57,259 nt of DNA from positions 4,914-62,172 of IMG/VR virus record IMGVR_UViG_3300030104_002855. One strand, 5' to 3'. The notes beneath the pieces were generated by a model. That model saw nothing but the letters and a program-made list of their open reading frames with translations. It did no database searches and was not told where the DNA came from. The DNA comes from a virus. Shown piece after piece: positions 51,552 to 57,259 of the stretch (its first letter is position 1; every line of letters starts with the position of its first letter). The position numbers and the translations under genes were made by a program.

Positions 51552-51748
51552 TGGTTGAGTGTAAAAACTGTGGTGAACTTAATATTAGTCGGGAGCGTTA
51601 TGCTCTCGGCTATTTTACTTGTTTAACCTGTGGTGAAAAAGAGGCTCAAACGCTCGCTAATACTCGTAAACAGCAAGTGGCTCCTGTGTACAATAAAGGA
51701 GCTTATCAATACATTACGGAAAATGATCTTGAAACTATCGGTAGGTAA
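51551..51748 (+). CDS. Zinc-ribbon mini-protein (65 aa)
   Basis: A GTG start abuts the previous stop (TAGTGG). VECKNCGELN and FTCLTCGEKEAQ give two CxxC pairs in the DksA/TraR-like arrangement, but the DksA coiled coil is absent. It may target host RNA polymerase or nucleic acids; inferred only from the zinc knuckle. Confidence 0.55.
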   Translation: MVECKNCGELNISRERYALGYFTCLTCGEKEAQTLANTRKQQVAPVYNKGAYQYITENDLETIGR

Positions 51749-51793
51749 TTTTACTAGGGCTACGGTTATGATGCCTAAAATAGGACGCTATAG

Positions 51794-51871
51794 GACGCGT
51801 TTTAAGGCTATGATTTACTTAGGGCTACCTACCCCCTACCCCTATACATCAAACGGTCTAACGGCTTTAAA
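51794..51871 (+). repeat. Upstream element copy Y (GACGCG...ATCAAACG)
   Basis: GACGCGTTTTAAGGC at 51794-51808 and ATCAAACG at 51848-51855 repeat copy X (44704) with identical 54-base spacing; the end GTCTAACGGCTTTAA matches copy X loosely. It precedes a type-P promoter by 20 bases. This gene-free stretch (51749-51945) has no supported ORF on the + strand. Confidence 0.6.
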
Positions 51872-51888
51872 ATATTTTAAGATATTAC

Positions 51889-51917
51889 TTAACCATCATA
51901 TAGATCGTAGCTATTAT
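51889..51917 (+). promoter_or_regulatory. Type-P promoter, copy 5
   Basis: TTAACC at 51889-51894, CATCATA and GATC in the spacer, and TATTAT at 51912-51917. It drives 51946 and probably reads on through the second pseudoknot leader to 53946. Confidence 0.72.
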
Positions 51918-51945
51918 AAACCTATAGTAAATAAGGAGTAAAACT

Positions 51946-52293
51946 ATGAATAGAAAAATTCTAAGAAAAGGTGTTACTTATATTTCCTATGATACGTGTG
52001 AAGACTTCGTTAAAGGTATGTGTATTGATACCGATATTGAAGTTACCGTTGATAACTGGCGTGAAGACCTAAAAGCTCATCAAGTCAATACTGACGCGGA
52101 AGTAGAGTTAAGCACAGGTGGGTTAGTGATATATAGCTGTTCCCATGGTGAGTTTAACTACGTCATACACCACTACTTAACTTATGTAGACGGTAAACAT
52201 GGCGACTTATTTGACGTATTTACGGAATATGATAACTCAAGTTTATGGGTGGATACCGTTGTTGACGGTATGCTTGAATTAGTAGTCAAATGA
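51946..52293 (+). CDS. Unknown acidic protein (115 aa)
   Basis: The ATG follows AAGGAG. The sequence carries YISYDTCEDFVKGMCIDTDI, VTVDNWREDLKAHQ and a C-terminal acidic beta/helix segment (YDNSSLWVDTVVDGMLELV). No domain is recognised. The second structured RNA element starts immediately after its stop. Confidence 0.5.
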   Translation: MNRKILRKGVTYISYDTCEDFVKGMCIDTDIEVTVDNWREDLKAHQVNTDAEVELSTGGLVIYSCSHGEFNYVIHHYLTYVDGKHGDLFDVFTEYDNSSLWVDTVVDGMLELVVK

Positions 52294-52397
52294 CTAGTCT
52301 CTCTGTCCTCCATACTAACGAGGCTAGTTTAGAGCAAGAGGTTTATTTAGTACCTCTATATTAGCAAGCGTGGTTCACTTGTGCTCGCAAACGAACC
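52294..52397 (+). ncRNA. Structured leader with pseudoknot, copy 2
   Basis: A hairpin CTAGTCTC/GAGGCTAG (52294-52301 with 52320-52327) precedes the 66-base element at 52332-52397: P1 GAGCA/TGCTC (52332/52382), P2 AGAGGT/ACCTCT (52337/52352), P3 CAAG/CTTG (52365/52378), and P3 loop GGTTC (52372-52376) pairing with GAACC (52393-52397). Distances between P1, the pseudoknot loop and its partner equal those of copy 1. The next ATG is 21 bases away. Confidence 0.65.
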
Positions 52398-52418
52398 ACT
52401 TAAATTTTAGGAGAAATT

Positions 52419-52925
52419 ATGAATAATTTTAAAACATATGTTAACTACGCTCAGCCTGTGGTTGAAGCTATAAATAAACACCACAATGAATTTTACTTAC
52501 TTCAATATTGTGGTATACGTCCTCAAGACTTATGTGTTGATGAAGAAAATTTAATAAAGTTTGAGGCTAGTGGCGAACCTGGAGCTTTTAAAGGTGATAT
52601 ACCTTTAATATATGCCCAGTATGGCGAGGAAACTGGTGCCAGCCTAGCTATTGAACTTACTGCTGAACACCGTAAGTTACTGAGTAAAGAATTAGCCTTT
52701 GAACTTTTTGGTGAGCACTTTGATTTATGGGAAGACGGAGTTGTGTATGCGTTACTTGACCATGAATATTATCAAACCTGTAGTGGTTTTGCGGTTCATG
52801 AAATAGTTGACCCCACTAGTGGCGGTGTAGGTAATGCTCTTGACTTTATTTCAGAAAGACTAGGGCTACCTTTCTTCAACCTTCATGAAGGTAAAAGCAA
52901 TTTAGACTTTATTTTAGACCAATAA
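52419..52925 (+). CDS. Unknown protein under the pseudoknot leader (168 aa)
   Basis: The ATG follows AGGAGAAATT. The protein has NYAQPVVEAINKHHNEFYLL, GEETGASLAIELTAEHRKLL and ELFGEHFDLWEDGVVYALLD, and looks like a compact helical fold without a recognised active site. Its expression is probably controlled by the upstream RNA, the same kind that precedes MazG. Confidence 0.55.
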   Translation: MNNFKTYVNYAQPVVEAINKHHNEFYLLQYCGIRPQDLCVDEENLIKFEASGEPGAFKGDIPLIYAQYGEETGASLAIELTAEHRKLLSKELAFELFGEHFDLWEDGVVYALLDHEYYQTCSGFAVHEIVDPTSGGVGNALDFISERLGLPFFNLHEGKSNLDFILDQ

Positions 52926-52939
52926 CATAGGAGAAAAAA

Positions 52940-53113
52940 ATGTATAATGAAGAAGAAAAATATAAATGTATCTATATCGCAGCAGATACACATAAACAAT
53001 TAAAAGAGTTTTGTGATGAGCATGGGCTAACTCTGTCAGGCATCTCTACAAAAGCAGTTGCAAAATATATGGGAGAATTAATAACACTATTTGAAATGAT
53101 GGATAAGAAATGA
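52940..53113 (+). CDS. Ribbon-helix-helix-like regulator (57 aa)
   Basis: This ORF has an SD (TAGGAGAAAA) and the sequence KCIYIAADTHKQLKEFCDEH, then LTLSGISTKAVAKYM, the strand-helix-helix pattern of CopG/Arc-type repressors. Its stop overlaps the dehydrogenase start. It may bind the repeated operator or promoter elements nearby. Confidence 0.6.
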   Translation: MYNEEEKYKCIYIAADTHKQLKEFCDEHGLTLSGISTKAVAKYMGELITLFEMMDKK

Positions 53114-53946
53114 GTTATAACATCGGCATATTAGGTTTTGGCTTTGTGGGGCAGGCAGTGGGAAATGCTTTTCGCCCTTATAATAATAGAGTTTGGACCG
53201 TGGACCCCATACTAGGCAACGACATTAGCCTACTCTACGATAAAAACCGTGCATCTGATGCGTTTATTGATTTCGTATTCGTATGTGTGCCCACTCCTTC
53301 GCTTAACTCTGGTGAAATAGACGCACGTATCGTACAAAAATGTACAGACGATATACTGCGTAATACTTCTGCCACAGTTATTATTAAGTCAACCGTGACT
53401 CCTGGTCTAATACCTACTAGTTCTAGAGTGGTTTATAACCCTGAGTTCTTAACGGAAGCTAACGCTGAGGAAGATTTTATTAACGCTGAATATCATATAC
53501 TGGGCGGAGACCCTGCAGCCTGTGGCGACGTAATGGAGCTCTACCGTGTGCAGTCAAACTTACTACACAAAGACTTTATTGTTATGACTAAGCAAGAAGC
53601 GAGCCTAGTTAAATACGCAACGAATGCTTTTCTAGCGACCAAAGTTACCTTCTTTAATCAACTATATGACTTAGCTAATCGCTGTGGTGCCGACTATCAA
53701 ATGATAGTAGATACCGTAACTAGCGATAAGCGTATAGGTGAGGGTCATACTAAGGTAGGTGACGGTGGGCGTAAAAGAGGGTACGGTGGTGCGTGTCTTC
53801 CTAAGGACGTGAATGCCTTGTATCATTTTAGTAAGAAAAAGTTCAGTTTACTAAGGCTCGTGGACCGTATCAATAATAAGTACCGACGCTTATACGCTCG
53901 TGACGAAAGAGAGCGTGGCAATAATATTAATTATTACCTGAACTAG
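53110..53946 (+). CDS. UDP-glucose/GDP-mannose dehydrogenase-family protein, C-terminally short
   Basis: The Rossmann motif G9-x-G11-x-x-G14 (ILGFGFVGQAVG), VFVCVPTPS, KSTVTPG, NPEFLTEANAEEDF, KYATNAFLATKV and catalytic C229 in YGGACLPKD are all present, so the NAD domain and active site are intact. At 278 residues it lacks the C-terminal UDP-sugar-binding domain of usual 390-450-residue enzymes, which makes the substrate uncertain. It could supply an oxidised sugar for DNA or surface glycosylation. Confidence 0.8.
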   Translation: MSYNIGILGFGFVGQAVGNAFRPYNNRVWTVDPILGNDISLLYDKNRASDAFIDFVFVCVPTPSLNSGEIDARIVQKCTDDILRNTSATVIIKSTVTPGLIPTSSRVVYNPEFLTEANAEEDFINAEYHILGGDPAACGDVMELYRVQSNLLHKDFIVMTKQEASLVKYATNAFLATKVTFFNQLYDLANRCGADYQMIVDTVTSDKRIGEGHTKVGDGGRKRGYGGACLPKDVNALYHFSKKKFSLLRLVDRINNKYRRLYARDERERGNNINYYLN

Positions 53947-53947
53947 C

Positions 53948-53976
53948 TTAACGATCATAAGCATCGTTTTTATAAT
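53948..53976 (+). promoter_or_regulatory. Type-P promoter, copy 6
   Basis: TTAACG at 53948-53953, GATCATA and CATC in the spacer, and a perfect TATAAT at 53971-53976. It is the best -10 of the set and drives 54015-54670. Confidence 0.78.
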
Positions 53977-54014
53977 TAACTTAGTTAATAAAAATTATAC
54001 AGGAGTATAAAATT

Positions 54015-54284
54015 ATGAAAATTATTAAACTAAATAATAATGTTGAAGAAAACGGTAGGTGGGAAGATATCCCCAATGGCGGACAAATTTTTAATGGTGC
54101 CGACGCTGGTGAGCTTCCTGATTATCCGATAGGTGACCAAGTAGGTAGTTGTGAAAAACGTACCGTCTTTGAGGACGGTGTAGAGTTTTATACTAGTGAA
54201 GATGAAAACTATAGTTATATAACTCATATCATGCCTAGTTTCTTTGGGAGCACTGGGATAGTGCTTAGGTTTAAAAAGTCATGA
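54015..54284 (+). CDS. Unknown acidic protein (89 aa)
   Basis: The sequence MKIIKLNNNVEENGRWEDIP, later CEKRTVFEDGVEFYTSEDEN, is an acidic beta-rich protein ending in a basic FKKS. It overlaps the next gene by four bases. No family is recognised. Confidence 0.5.
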   Translation: MKIIKLNNNVEENGRWEDIPNGGQIFNGADAGELPDYPIGDQVGSCEKRTVFEDGVEFYTSEDENYSYITHIMPSFFGSTGIVLRFKKS

Positions 54285-54670
54285 CTATTTCAAGAAGCCG
54301 TAGGGTTCAGAACTGGGTAGACAGAATAGCTGCTCGTGGAGAAGTGTCTTCTGACTTAATAGAAGAAGCTGAAAAAGATATAAATAAACTAGAAAAAGAA
54401 AATATTCATGTAGATATAGGGTACGTCCTTTACAACTTAACGTATAGGTTGAATGAACGTTTTGGTCAACCTAATAAAAAACCTACAGATTCATACGCTA
54501 AAGCCTGTAAGATTATACGGGAAGAAATACCTGAACAGCTAGAAGGTTACAGTAAAGAATACGCTGAACAACTAAAGCGTACCTTAATGAGTCCTGAAGG
54601 ACTAAATATAATAATTCAGTTAAATGAAGATATCAAAAATTCAACTAAGTTCATACCTGAACTAGCTTAA
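54281..54670 (+). CDS. Helical protein (129 aa)
   Basis: The product is helical: SRRVQNWVDRIAARGEVSSD, LIEEAEKDINKLEKEN, then LTYRLNERFGQPNKK and a long helix EEIPEQLEGYSKEYAEQLKR. No enzymatic motif is visible. A type-P promoter starts within its stop codon region. Confidence 0.5.
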   Translation: MTISRSRRVQNWVDRIAARGEVSSDLIEEAEKDINKLEKENIHVDIGYVLYNLTYRLNERFGQPNKKPTDSYAKACKIIREEIPEQLEGYSKEYAEQLKRTLMSPEGLNIIIQLNEDIKNSTKFIPELA

Positions 54671-54695
54671 CCATCATAGGGATCAAGGCTATTAT
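54667..54695 (+). promoter_or_regulatory. Type-P promoter, copy 7
   Basis: TTAACC at 54667-54672 overlapping the upstream stop, CATCATA and GATC in the spacer, and TATTAT at 54690-54695. It drives 54734-55469. Confidence 0.72.
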
Positions 54696-54733
54696 ATATA
54701 TAGTAGTTAAATATAAACAAGGAGGAACTAACT

Positions 54734-54967
54734 ATGGAACAATTAGATACTTTAATAAATATCCCTTACCCTAAGGGATTCTTCAAAGACGGACGCGAGT
54801 CAAACTGGTACATTGATTTGTTTACTTTAGACGTCTATAAAAAAGTAAAATTCAACGATAAGGTCAAATACCTTGAGCAGATTGATAATATACCTAGTTT
54901 CGTGTTCGGTAGCTTAAAGCCTGAACATCAAAAATACCTAAGAAATAGGTTAAGGGGTGAGTCGTGA
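54734..54967 (+). CDS. Small unknown protein (77 aa)
   Basis: The SD AAGGAGG precedes the ATG. The sequence INIPYPKGFFKDGRESNWYI, then a helical YLEQIDNIPSFVFGSLKPEH and a basic end, is not recognised. Its stop overlaps the next GTG. Confidence 0.5.
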   Translation: MEQLDTLINIPYPKGFFKDGRESNWYIDLFTLDVYKKVKFNDKVKYLEQIDNIPSFVFGSLKPEHQKYLRNRLRGES

Positions 54968-55254
54968 AAGTAATTAATAACTATGACGACTGGGCTACTC
55001 ACTACCCTGCTGAGGAATCTGAAATACCAGAAGGTGTCACTCTACAAATGATGTTTGATTACCCCTTTCAACTTAATGCTCGTGGTGAAGGTAATATTAT
55101 CACTTTTGTTCACGACGCAGAAAATACTTACTTTGAAACTGCTGGTGCTGCGTTTAATGCGGGAGCGTTTAAAATTCCTAAACTCTTTACTGATGTACAA
55201 CTGTATGAGTTAGTGTACCATATGTTTAAATTAATGCTTGAGGAGGAAATGTGA
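54964..55254 (+). CDS. Unknown acidic protein (96 aa)
   Basis: A GTG start overlaps the previous stop. The protein has NNYDDWATHYPAEESEIPEG and VQLYELVYHMFKLMLEEEM; small, acidic and helical at the C-terminus. It overlaps the next GTG by four bases. No family is recognised. Confidence 0.5.
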   Translation: MKVINNYDDWATHYPAEESEIPEGVTLQMMFDYPFQLNARGEGNIITFVHDAENTYFETAGAAFNAGAFKIPKLFTDVQLYELVYHMFKLMLEEEM

Positions 55255-55469
55255 GTAAACTAAAAGATATTATGATTGACGCACAGGCTACAGCCCAGTG
55301 CCTAATACATGGGGAAGGTTATACCTACAAGATGTTTATTAGTACTATGAAGGAAGACCACCCTGCGTGTCCCAGTGACTACTTTGATACACTCTGGAAC
55401 GAGGAAATGAAAGAACGCTGGGAAAAAACTCTAAGCCTCAAAGGTTTAATGAGGTCAAAACTCAAGTGA
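55251..55469 (+). CDS. Family B small protein (72 aa)
   Basis: A GTG start behind GAGGAGG. MSKLKDIMIDAQATAQCLIH matches the opening of the protein at 51016. The remainder (SDYFDTLWNEEMKERWEKTL) is helical. It is the last gene before the gene-free GC-rich region. Confidence 0.5.
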   Translation: MSKLKDIMIDAQATAQCLIHGEGYTYKMFISTMKEDHPACPSDYFDTLWNEEMKERWEKTLSLKGLMRSKLK

Positions 55470-55901
55470 TATTGTACCTCTGCCTATTAAGGGATCGATG
55501 GAGACATGGATTGTTTTCTATCTTGTAGAGAGAACAGCCAATAAGCCAATAGTGCATGGTCCGTGGTCCCTTGACACTACGATGTTTATTAAGGTTATTG
55601 CCTAACCTATTACCGACCTATTGGCTCTTGACAGCCAATAACAACGTGCGATGCTTATTTTTGATATCATCAGGAATCCACTGTTTCCCTATATAGCACC
55701 AACTATGATCCCCTCGGGAGACGGAGAGGGGACAAAAAGCTACAGTCCATGGTCCTAGATCCAGGAAAACTGCCAAACCACGCTCCACGATCGTAATGAC
55801 ACGCACAACGGTCCGTGGTCCAGGGTTCAGATCACGGGTATAAAGGGGGTAGGATCATGATCCCAGATCCCAAATTAATTTAATCTTTTTTATACGAGCT
55901 A
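55470..55901 (+). repeat. Gene-free region with iteron-like and GTCC repeats
   Basis: No + strand gene is supported. Tandem AGCCAATA at 55536-55551, the inverse TATTGGCT at 55619-55626 and another AGCCAATA at 55633-55640 (the last two form a hairpin) look like iterons. GGTCCGTGGTCC occurs at 55558-55569 and 55810-55821, with AGTCCATGGTCC at 55744-55755. CCCCTC/GAGGGG at 55710-55731 can form a stem. The base composition is clearly richer in GC than the genes around it. A replication origin or regulatory hub is possible. Confidence 0.55.
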
Positions 55902-55930
55902 TTTACTTTATATACGATCAAGCTTATACT
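55902..55930 (+). promoter_or_regulatory. Type-P promoter, copy 8
   Basis: TTTACT at 55902-55907, GATC in register and TATACT at 55925-55930, 17 bases apart. It drives the family A gene at 55960. Confidence 0.7.
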
Positions 55931-55959
55931 ATAGTCAGTTAGTTAAAAAGGAGGTTTAT

Positions 55960-56184
55960 ATGACTAATCTAAAAAAGGCTACTAAATCCGTAGCTCCTAA
56001 AGTCAACGCTCAAACGTTGACCTTCGTCCCTAATAAAGCTCGCGCCGAGCACAACGTCAAACGAGCTAAAGCCGTTCAAGGTATGACCTACGAACAGGCT
56101 ATAGAGCACTATAAGACGCTCGGCTTAAAGGAGCGAGCTTTAAAATACGACTTGAATAAAATCAAGTCTTTAAAGCTAGGCTGA
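55960..56184 (+). CDS. Family A small protein (74 aa)
   Basis: A strong SD (AAGGAGG) precedes the ATG. A short Lys/Ala-rich start leads to AEHNVKRAKAVQGMTYEQAI and RALKYDLNKIKSLKL, the core shared with 48780, 43968 and 56526. Like the 48780 copy it is monocistronic with its own type-P promoter and terminator. Function unknown. Confidence 0.7.
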   Translation: MTNLKKATKSVAPKVNAQTLTFVPNKARAEHNVKRAKAVQGMTYEQAIEHYKTLGLKERALKYDLNKIKSLKLG

Positions 56185-56190
56185 CGGTCA

Positions 56191-56215
56191 GGGGAGCTTC
56201 GGCTCCCCTCTTTTT
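56191..56215 (+). terminator. Intrinsic terminator with alternative outer stem
   Basis: GGGGAGC/GCTCCCC with a TTCG loop is followed by TCTTTTT, six bases after the stop. GGTCAGGG (56186-56193) can pair instead with CCCTGACC (56218-56225), sharing bases with the terminator stem. Confidence 0.88.
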
Positions 56216-56225
56216 ATCCCTGACC

Positions 56226-56456
56226 ATTAGATCGCGATCGCGATCGTCGCCTTCGGCGACGACAACAGAAGACAAGAACCAGATCCCAGGAACCAGGAGC
56301 GTCGCCTGACGGCGACGCACCAAGATCCAGGAGCCGTCGCCTACGGCGACGGACACACCTCACAGATCCCAGGAAGCAAGGACCTCACAGATCTCGGGAA
56401 GCCCAGATTCCAGGAAGCAGGTCAGTCGCCCTAGGATCACGATCCTTGTGTATATG
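56226..56456. repeat. GC-rich hairpin array with CAGATCCCAGGAAGCA repeats
   Basis: The region starts with GATCGCGATCGCGATC (56230-56245). Three perfect hairpins with one stem core follow: GTCGCC-TTC-GGCGAC (56246-56260), GTCGCC-TGAC-GGCGAC (56301-56316) and GTCGCC-TAC-GGCGAC (56336-56350). Repeats of CAGATCCCAGGAA type lie at 56280, 56363, 56388 and 56404, with a degenerate copy (AGATCCAGGAGC) at 56323. No ORF is supported. It looks like a designed-like repeat module, perhaps an origin, a recombination hot spot or a repeat element brought from another genome. Confidence 0.65.
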
Positions 56457-56484
56457 ATTAAAATCTTAAAATTTATTTTAGGCG

Positions 56485-56512
56485 TAAAAAAAGGGCTAGT
56501 TAAACTAGCCCT
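56485..56512 (-). terminator. Intrinsic terminator of the leftward family A gene
   Basis: On the - strand GGGCTAG pairs with CTAGCCC around TTTAA and is followed by seven T. It ends the transcript of the gene at 56526-56837 about 14 bases past its stop, which supports that gene being real. Confidence 0.85.
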
Positions 56513-56525
56513 TTAGGTTAGGTTA

Positions 56526-56837
56526 TTAGCCTAGCGTATAGCCTTTAGGTACGCTTAGGCTTTTAACTTTAAATATATCGTAAGTTAAAGCCCTTAACGG
56601 TTTTAACTTAGGGTTATTAGGGTTTAACGCTTTAGCGTTAGTATAAATAGCTAAGGCGTCTTTATACGTTTTACCGTTAACGCTACTAGCCCTTTTACTA
56701 TTAGCCGTAGCTAAACGCCCTTTATTATTAAAAGTTAATATAGGGTTAATAGTACCTATATTATCTTTAGTAATAACCGTAGGGCTAACGTTAGTACTTA
56801 CGCTAGTAGTAGCTTTTTTAGTATTAGTTTTAGTCAT
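56526..56837 (-). CDS. Family A small protein on the - strand with extreme composition (103 aa)
   Basis: The SD AAAGGT precedes the ATG, TATAAT lies on the - strand at 56905-56910, and a terminator follows. ATANSKRASSVNGKTYKDAL and RALTYDIFKVKSL match the family A core. The protein contains no Glu, Gln, His, Cys, Trp or internal Met, because its DNA contains no TG or CA dinucleotide except the start codon and no GA on the + strand. The paralogues do not show this, so the bias arose after duplication. Confidence 0.75.
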   Translation of the reverse strand: MTKTNTKKATTSVSTNVSPTVITKDNIGTINPILTFNNKGRLATANSKRASSVNGKTYKDALAIYTNAKALNPNNPKLKPLRALTYDIFKVKSLSVPKGYTLG

Positions 56838-57259
56838 ATTATTTTACCTTTAGGGCTAGTTAAAAAAGTAGTTAAAAAACGCCCTTTATTTAATAACTAA
56901 GGTAATTATACTAAATATATAGGCTTATAACCGTTATATACTAAAATAAACGTACTAATTTTAACGCCTTTTAAACCCGAGTGGTTACGACTTTTATACG
57001 TAAGTAAGTACTTACTTTAGGTTAGTAAGTACTTACTACGCCCGTAACCCGAGTGGTTGATCGCGTCGCGTCCGCGACAGATCGTCCCGCTTCGCGGGAC
57101 ACAGATCCCGCTATCGCGGGAGATGCAAACGCAGACAAGACAGACGGCACAGCTATAACAGACGTAACAGCTGTCACAGATCAACAGTCCTCCAGTAGTC
57201 CGCTGTGCCACCCCCCACCCCCCTTTATAGCAACTATGCATAGCGTAACGCCTGCGTCA
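56838..57259. repeat. Right-end gene-free region: palindromes and GC hairpins
   Basis: Bases 56838-56981 continue the TG/CA-free stretch. CCCGAGTGGTT occurs at 56976 and 57048. Two perfect 16-bp palindromes, AAGTAAGTACTTACTT (57002-57017) and TAGTAAGTACTTACTA (57023-57038), are 21 bases apart. Then come hairpins GTCGCG-TC-CGCGAC (57065-57078), GTCCCGC-TTC-GCGGGAC (57084-57100) and TCCCGC-TATC-GCGGGA (57106-57121), joined by ACAGATC. The final 130 bases are GC-rich and featureless apart from a C-tract; no gene is supported. Confidence 0.6.

Noticed and set aside
51630-51941. Open frame of 103 codons
   Set aside because: It overlaps the zinc-ribbon gene, runs through the repeated upstream element and the type-P promoter, and has no SD; it is probably chance.
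55618-55806. Leftward open frame of 62 codons
   Set aside because: It crosses the iteron hairpin and GTCC repeats, has no SD and odd composition; treated as non-coding.
56230-56245. GCGATCGC octamers as evidence for a cyanobacterial (HIP1) origin
   Set aside because: They occur in one short run only and not throughout the window; not enough to assign a host.
56590-56770. TTAGGG/CCCTAA words as telomere-like repeats
   Set aside because: They are scattered, not tandem, and follow from the lack of TG, CA and GA in that stretch.
57017-57241. Leftward Cys-rich frame of 74 codons
   Set aside because: It is produced by the GC hairpin array; there is no SD and the Cys pattern follows the repeats.
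1-57259. Phage RNA polymerase or integrase
   Set aside because: No protein with T7-type polymerase or tyrosine/serine recombinase motifs was found; the missing flank could still encode one.

Overview
The window is most of the genome of a tailed double-stranded DNA phage, read almost entirely on the + strand. Base composition is AT-rich. The head-tail set resembles short-tailed marine podoviruses of the HMO-2011/pelagiphage kind: P22-like portal, gp4-like connector, a large gp10-like tail protein, glycine-rich adhesins, PolA-type polymerase, AEP-type primase, a GroES-like co-chaperonin and MazG. That assignment is inferred from gene content; no host can be named. No integrase, RNA polymerase, tRNA or large terminase is visible. 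The first gene is a portal cut by the window edge, so the large terminase probably lies just outside.

Layout. 0-6 kb: portal end, a run of tiny lysine-rich proteins, GroES-like protein, scaffold-like protein and major capsid protein, closed by a strong terminator. 6.2-14.3 kb: decoration, connector and tail-tip genes, ending in two glycine-rich adhesin-like proteins. 14.4-16.6 kb: four overlapping predicted 2-oxoglutarate/Fe(II) oxygenases. 16.7-21.2 kb: small membrane proteins, an M15 peptidase endolysin, a large tail protein, an HNH protein and a 3-TM holin. 21.2-29.4 kb: large virion (probable ejection) proteins. 29.4-30.9 kb: a SNF2-type helicase on the - strand, convergent with the virion genes.

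31.3-42.8 kb is the replication block: SSB-like protein, primase, UvrD-like helicase, a predicted thymidine hypermodification cassette (aG/PT-PPlase or hmdU-kinase-helical-like protein, TET-associated-type glycosyltransferase, ThyA-family enzyme), Cas4-like nuclease, Nmad1-like protein, PolA with Leu at the 762 position, and an orphan sigma-region-4 helix-turn-helix. 42.8-47.7 kb holds a DUF932 protein, the small terminase, an AlkB-like and a prolyl-hydroxylase-like oxygenase. 48-57.3 kb is an accessory region of very small genes driven by repeated promoters with one fixed architecture, with MazG, a truncated UDP-sugar dehydrogenase, several zinc-ribbon mini-proteins and a four-member small-protein family.

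The most unusual signals are at the right end. (1) Two 66-nt RNA elements with identical spacing and covarying pseudoknot pairs lie ahead of MazG and an unknown gene. (2) A roughly 525-bp stretch around a - strand gene has no TG dinucleotide and a single CA, which is the start codon. (3) Arrays of GC-rich hairpins joined by CAGATC-type repeats, iteron-like repeats and 16-bp palindromes fill the gene-free ends. (4) Six 2OG-Fe(II) oxygenases and a DNA-modification cassette share one genome.
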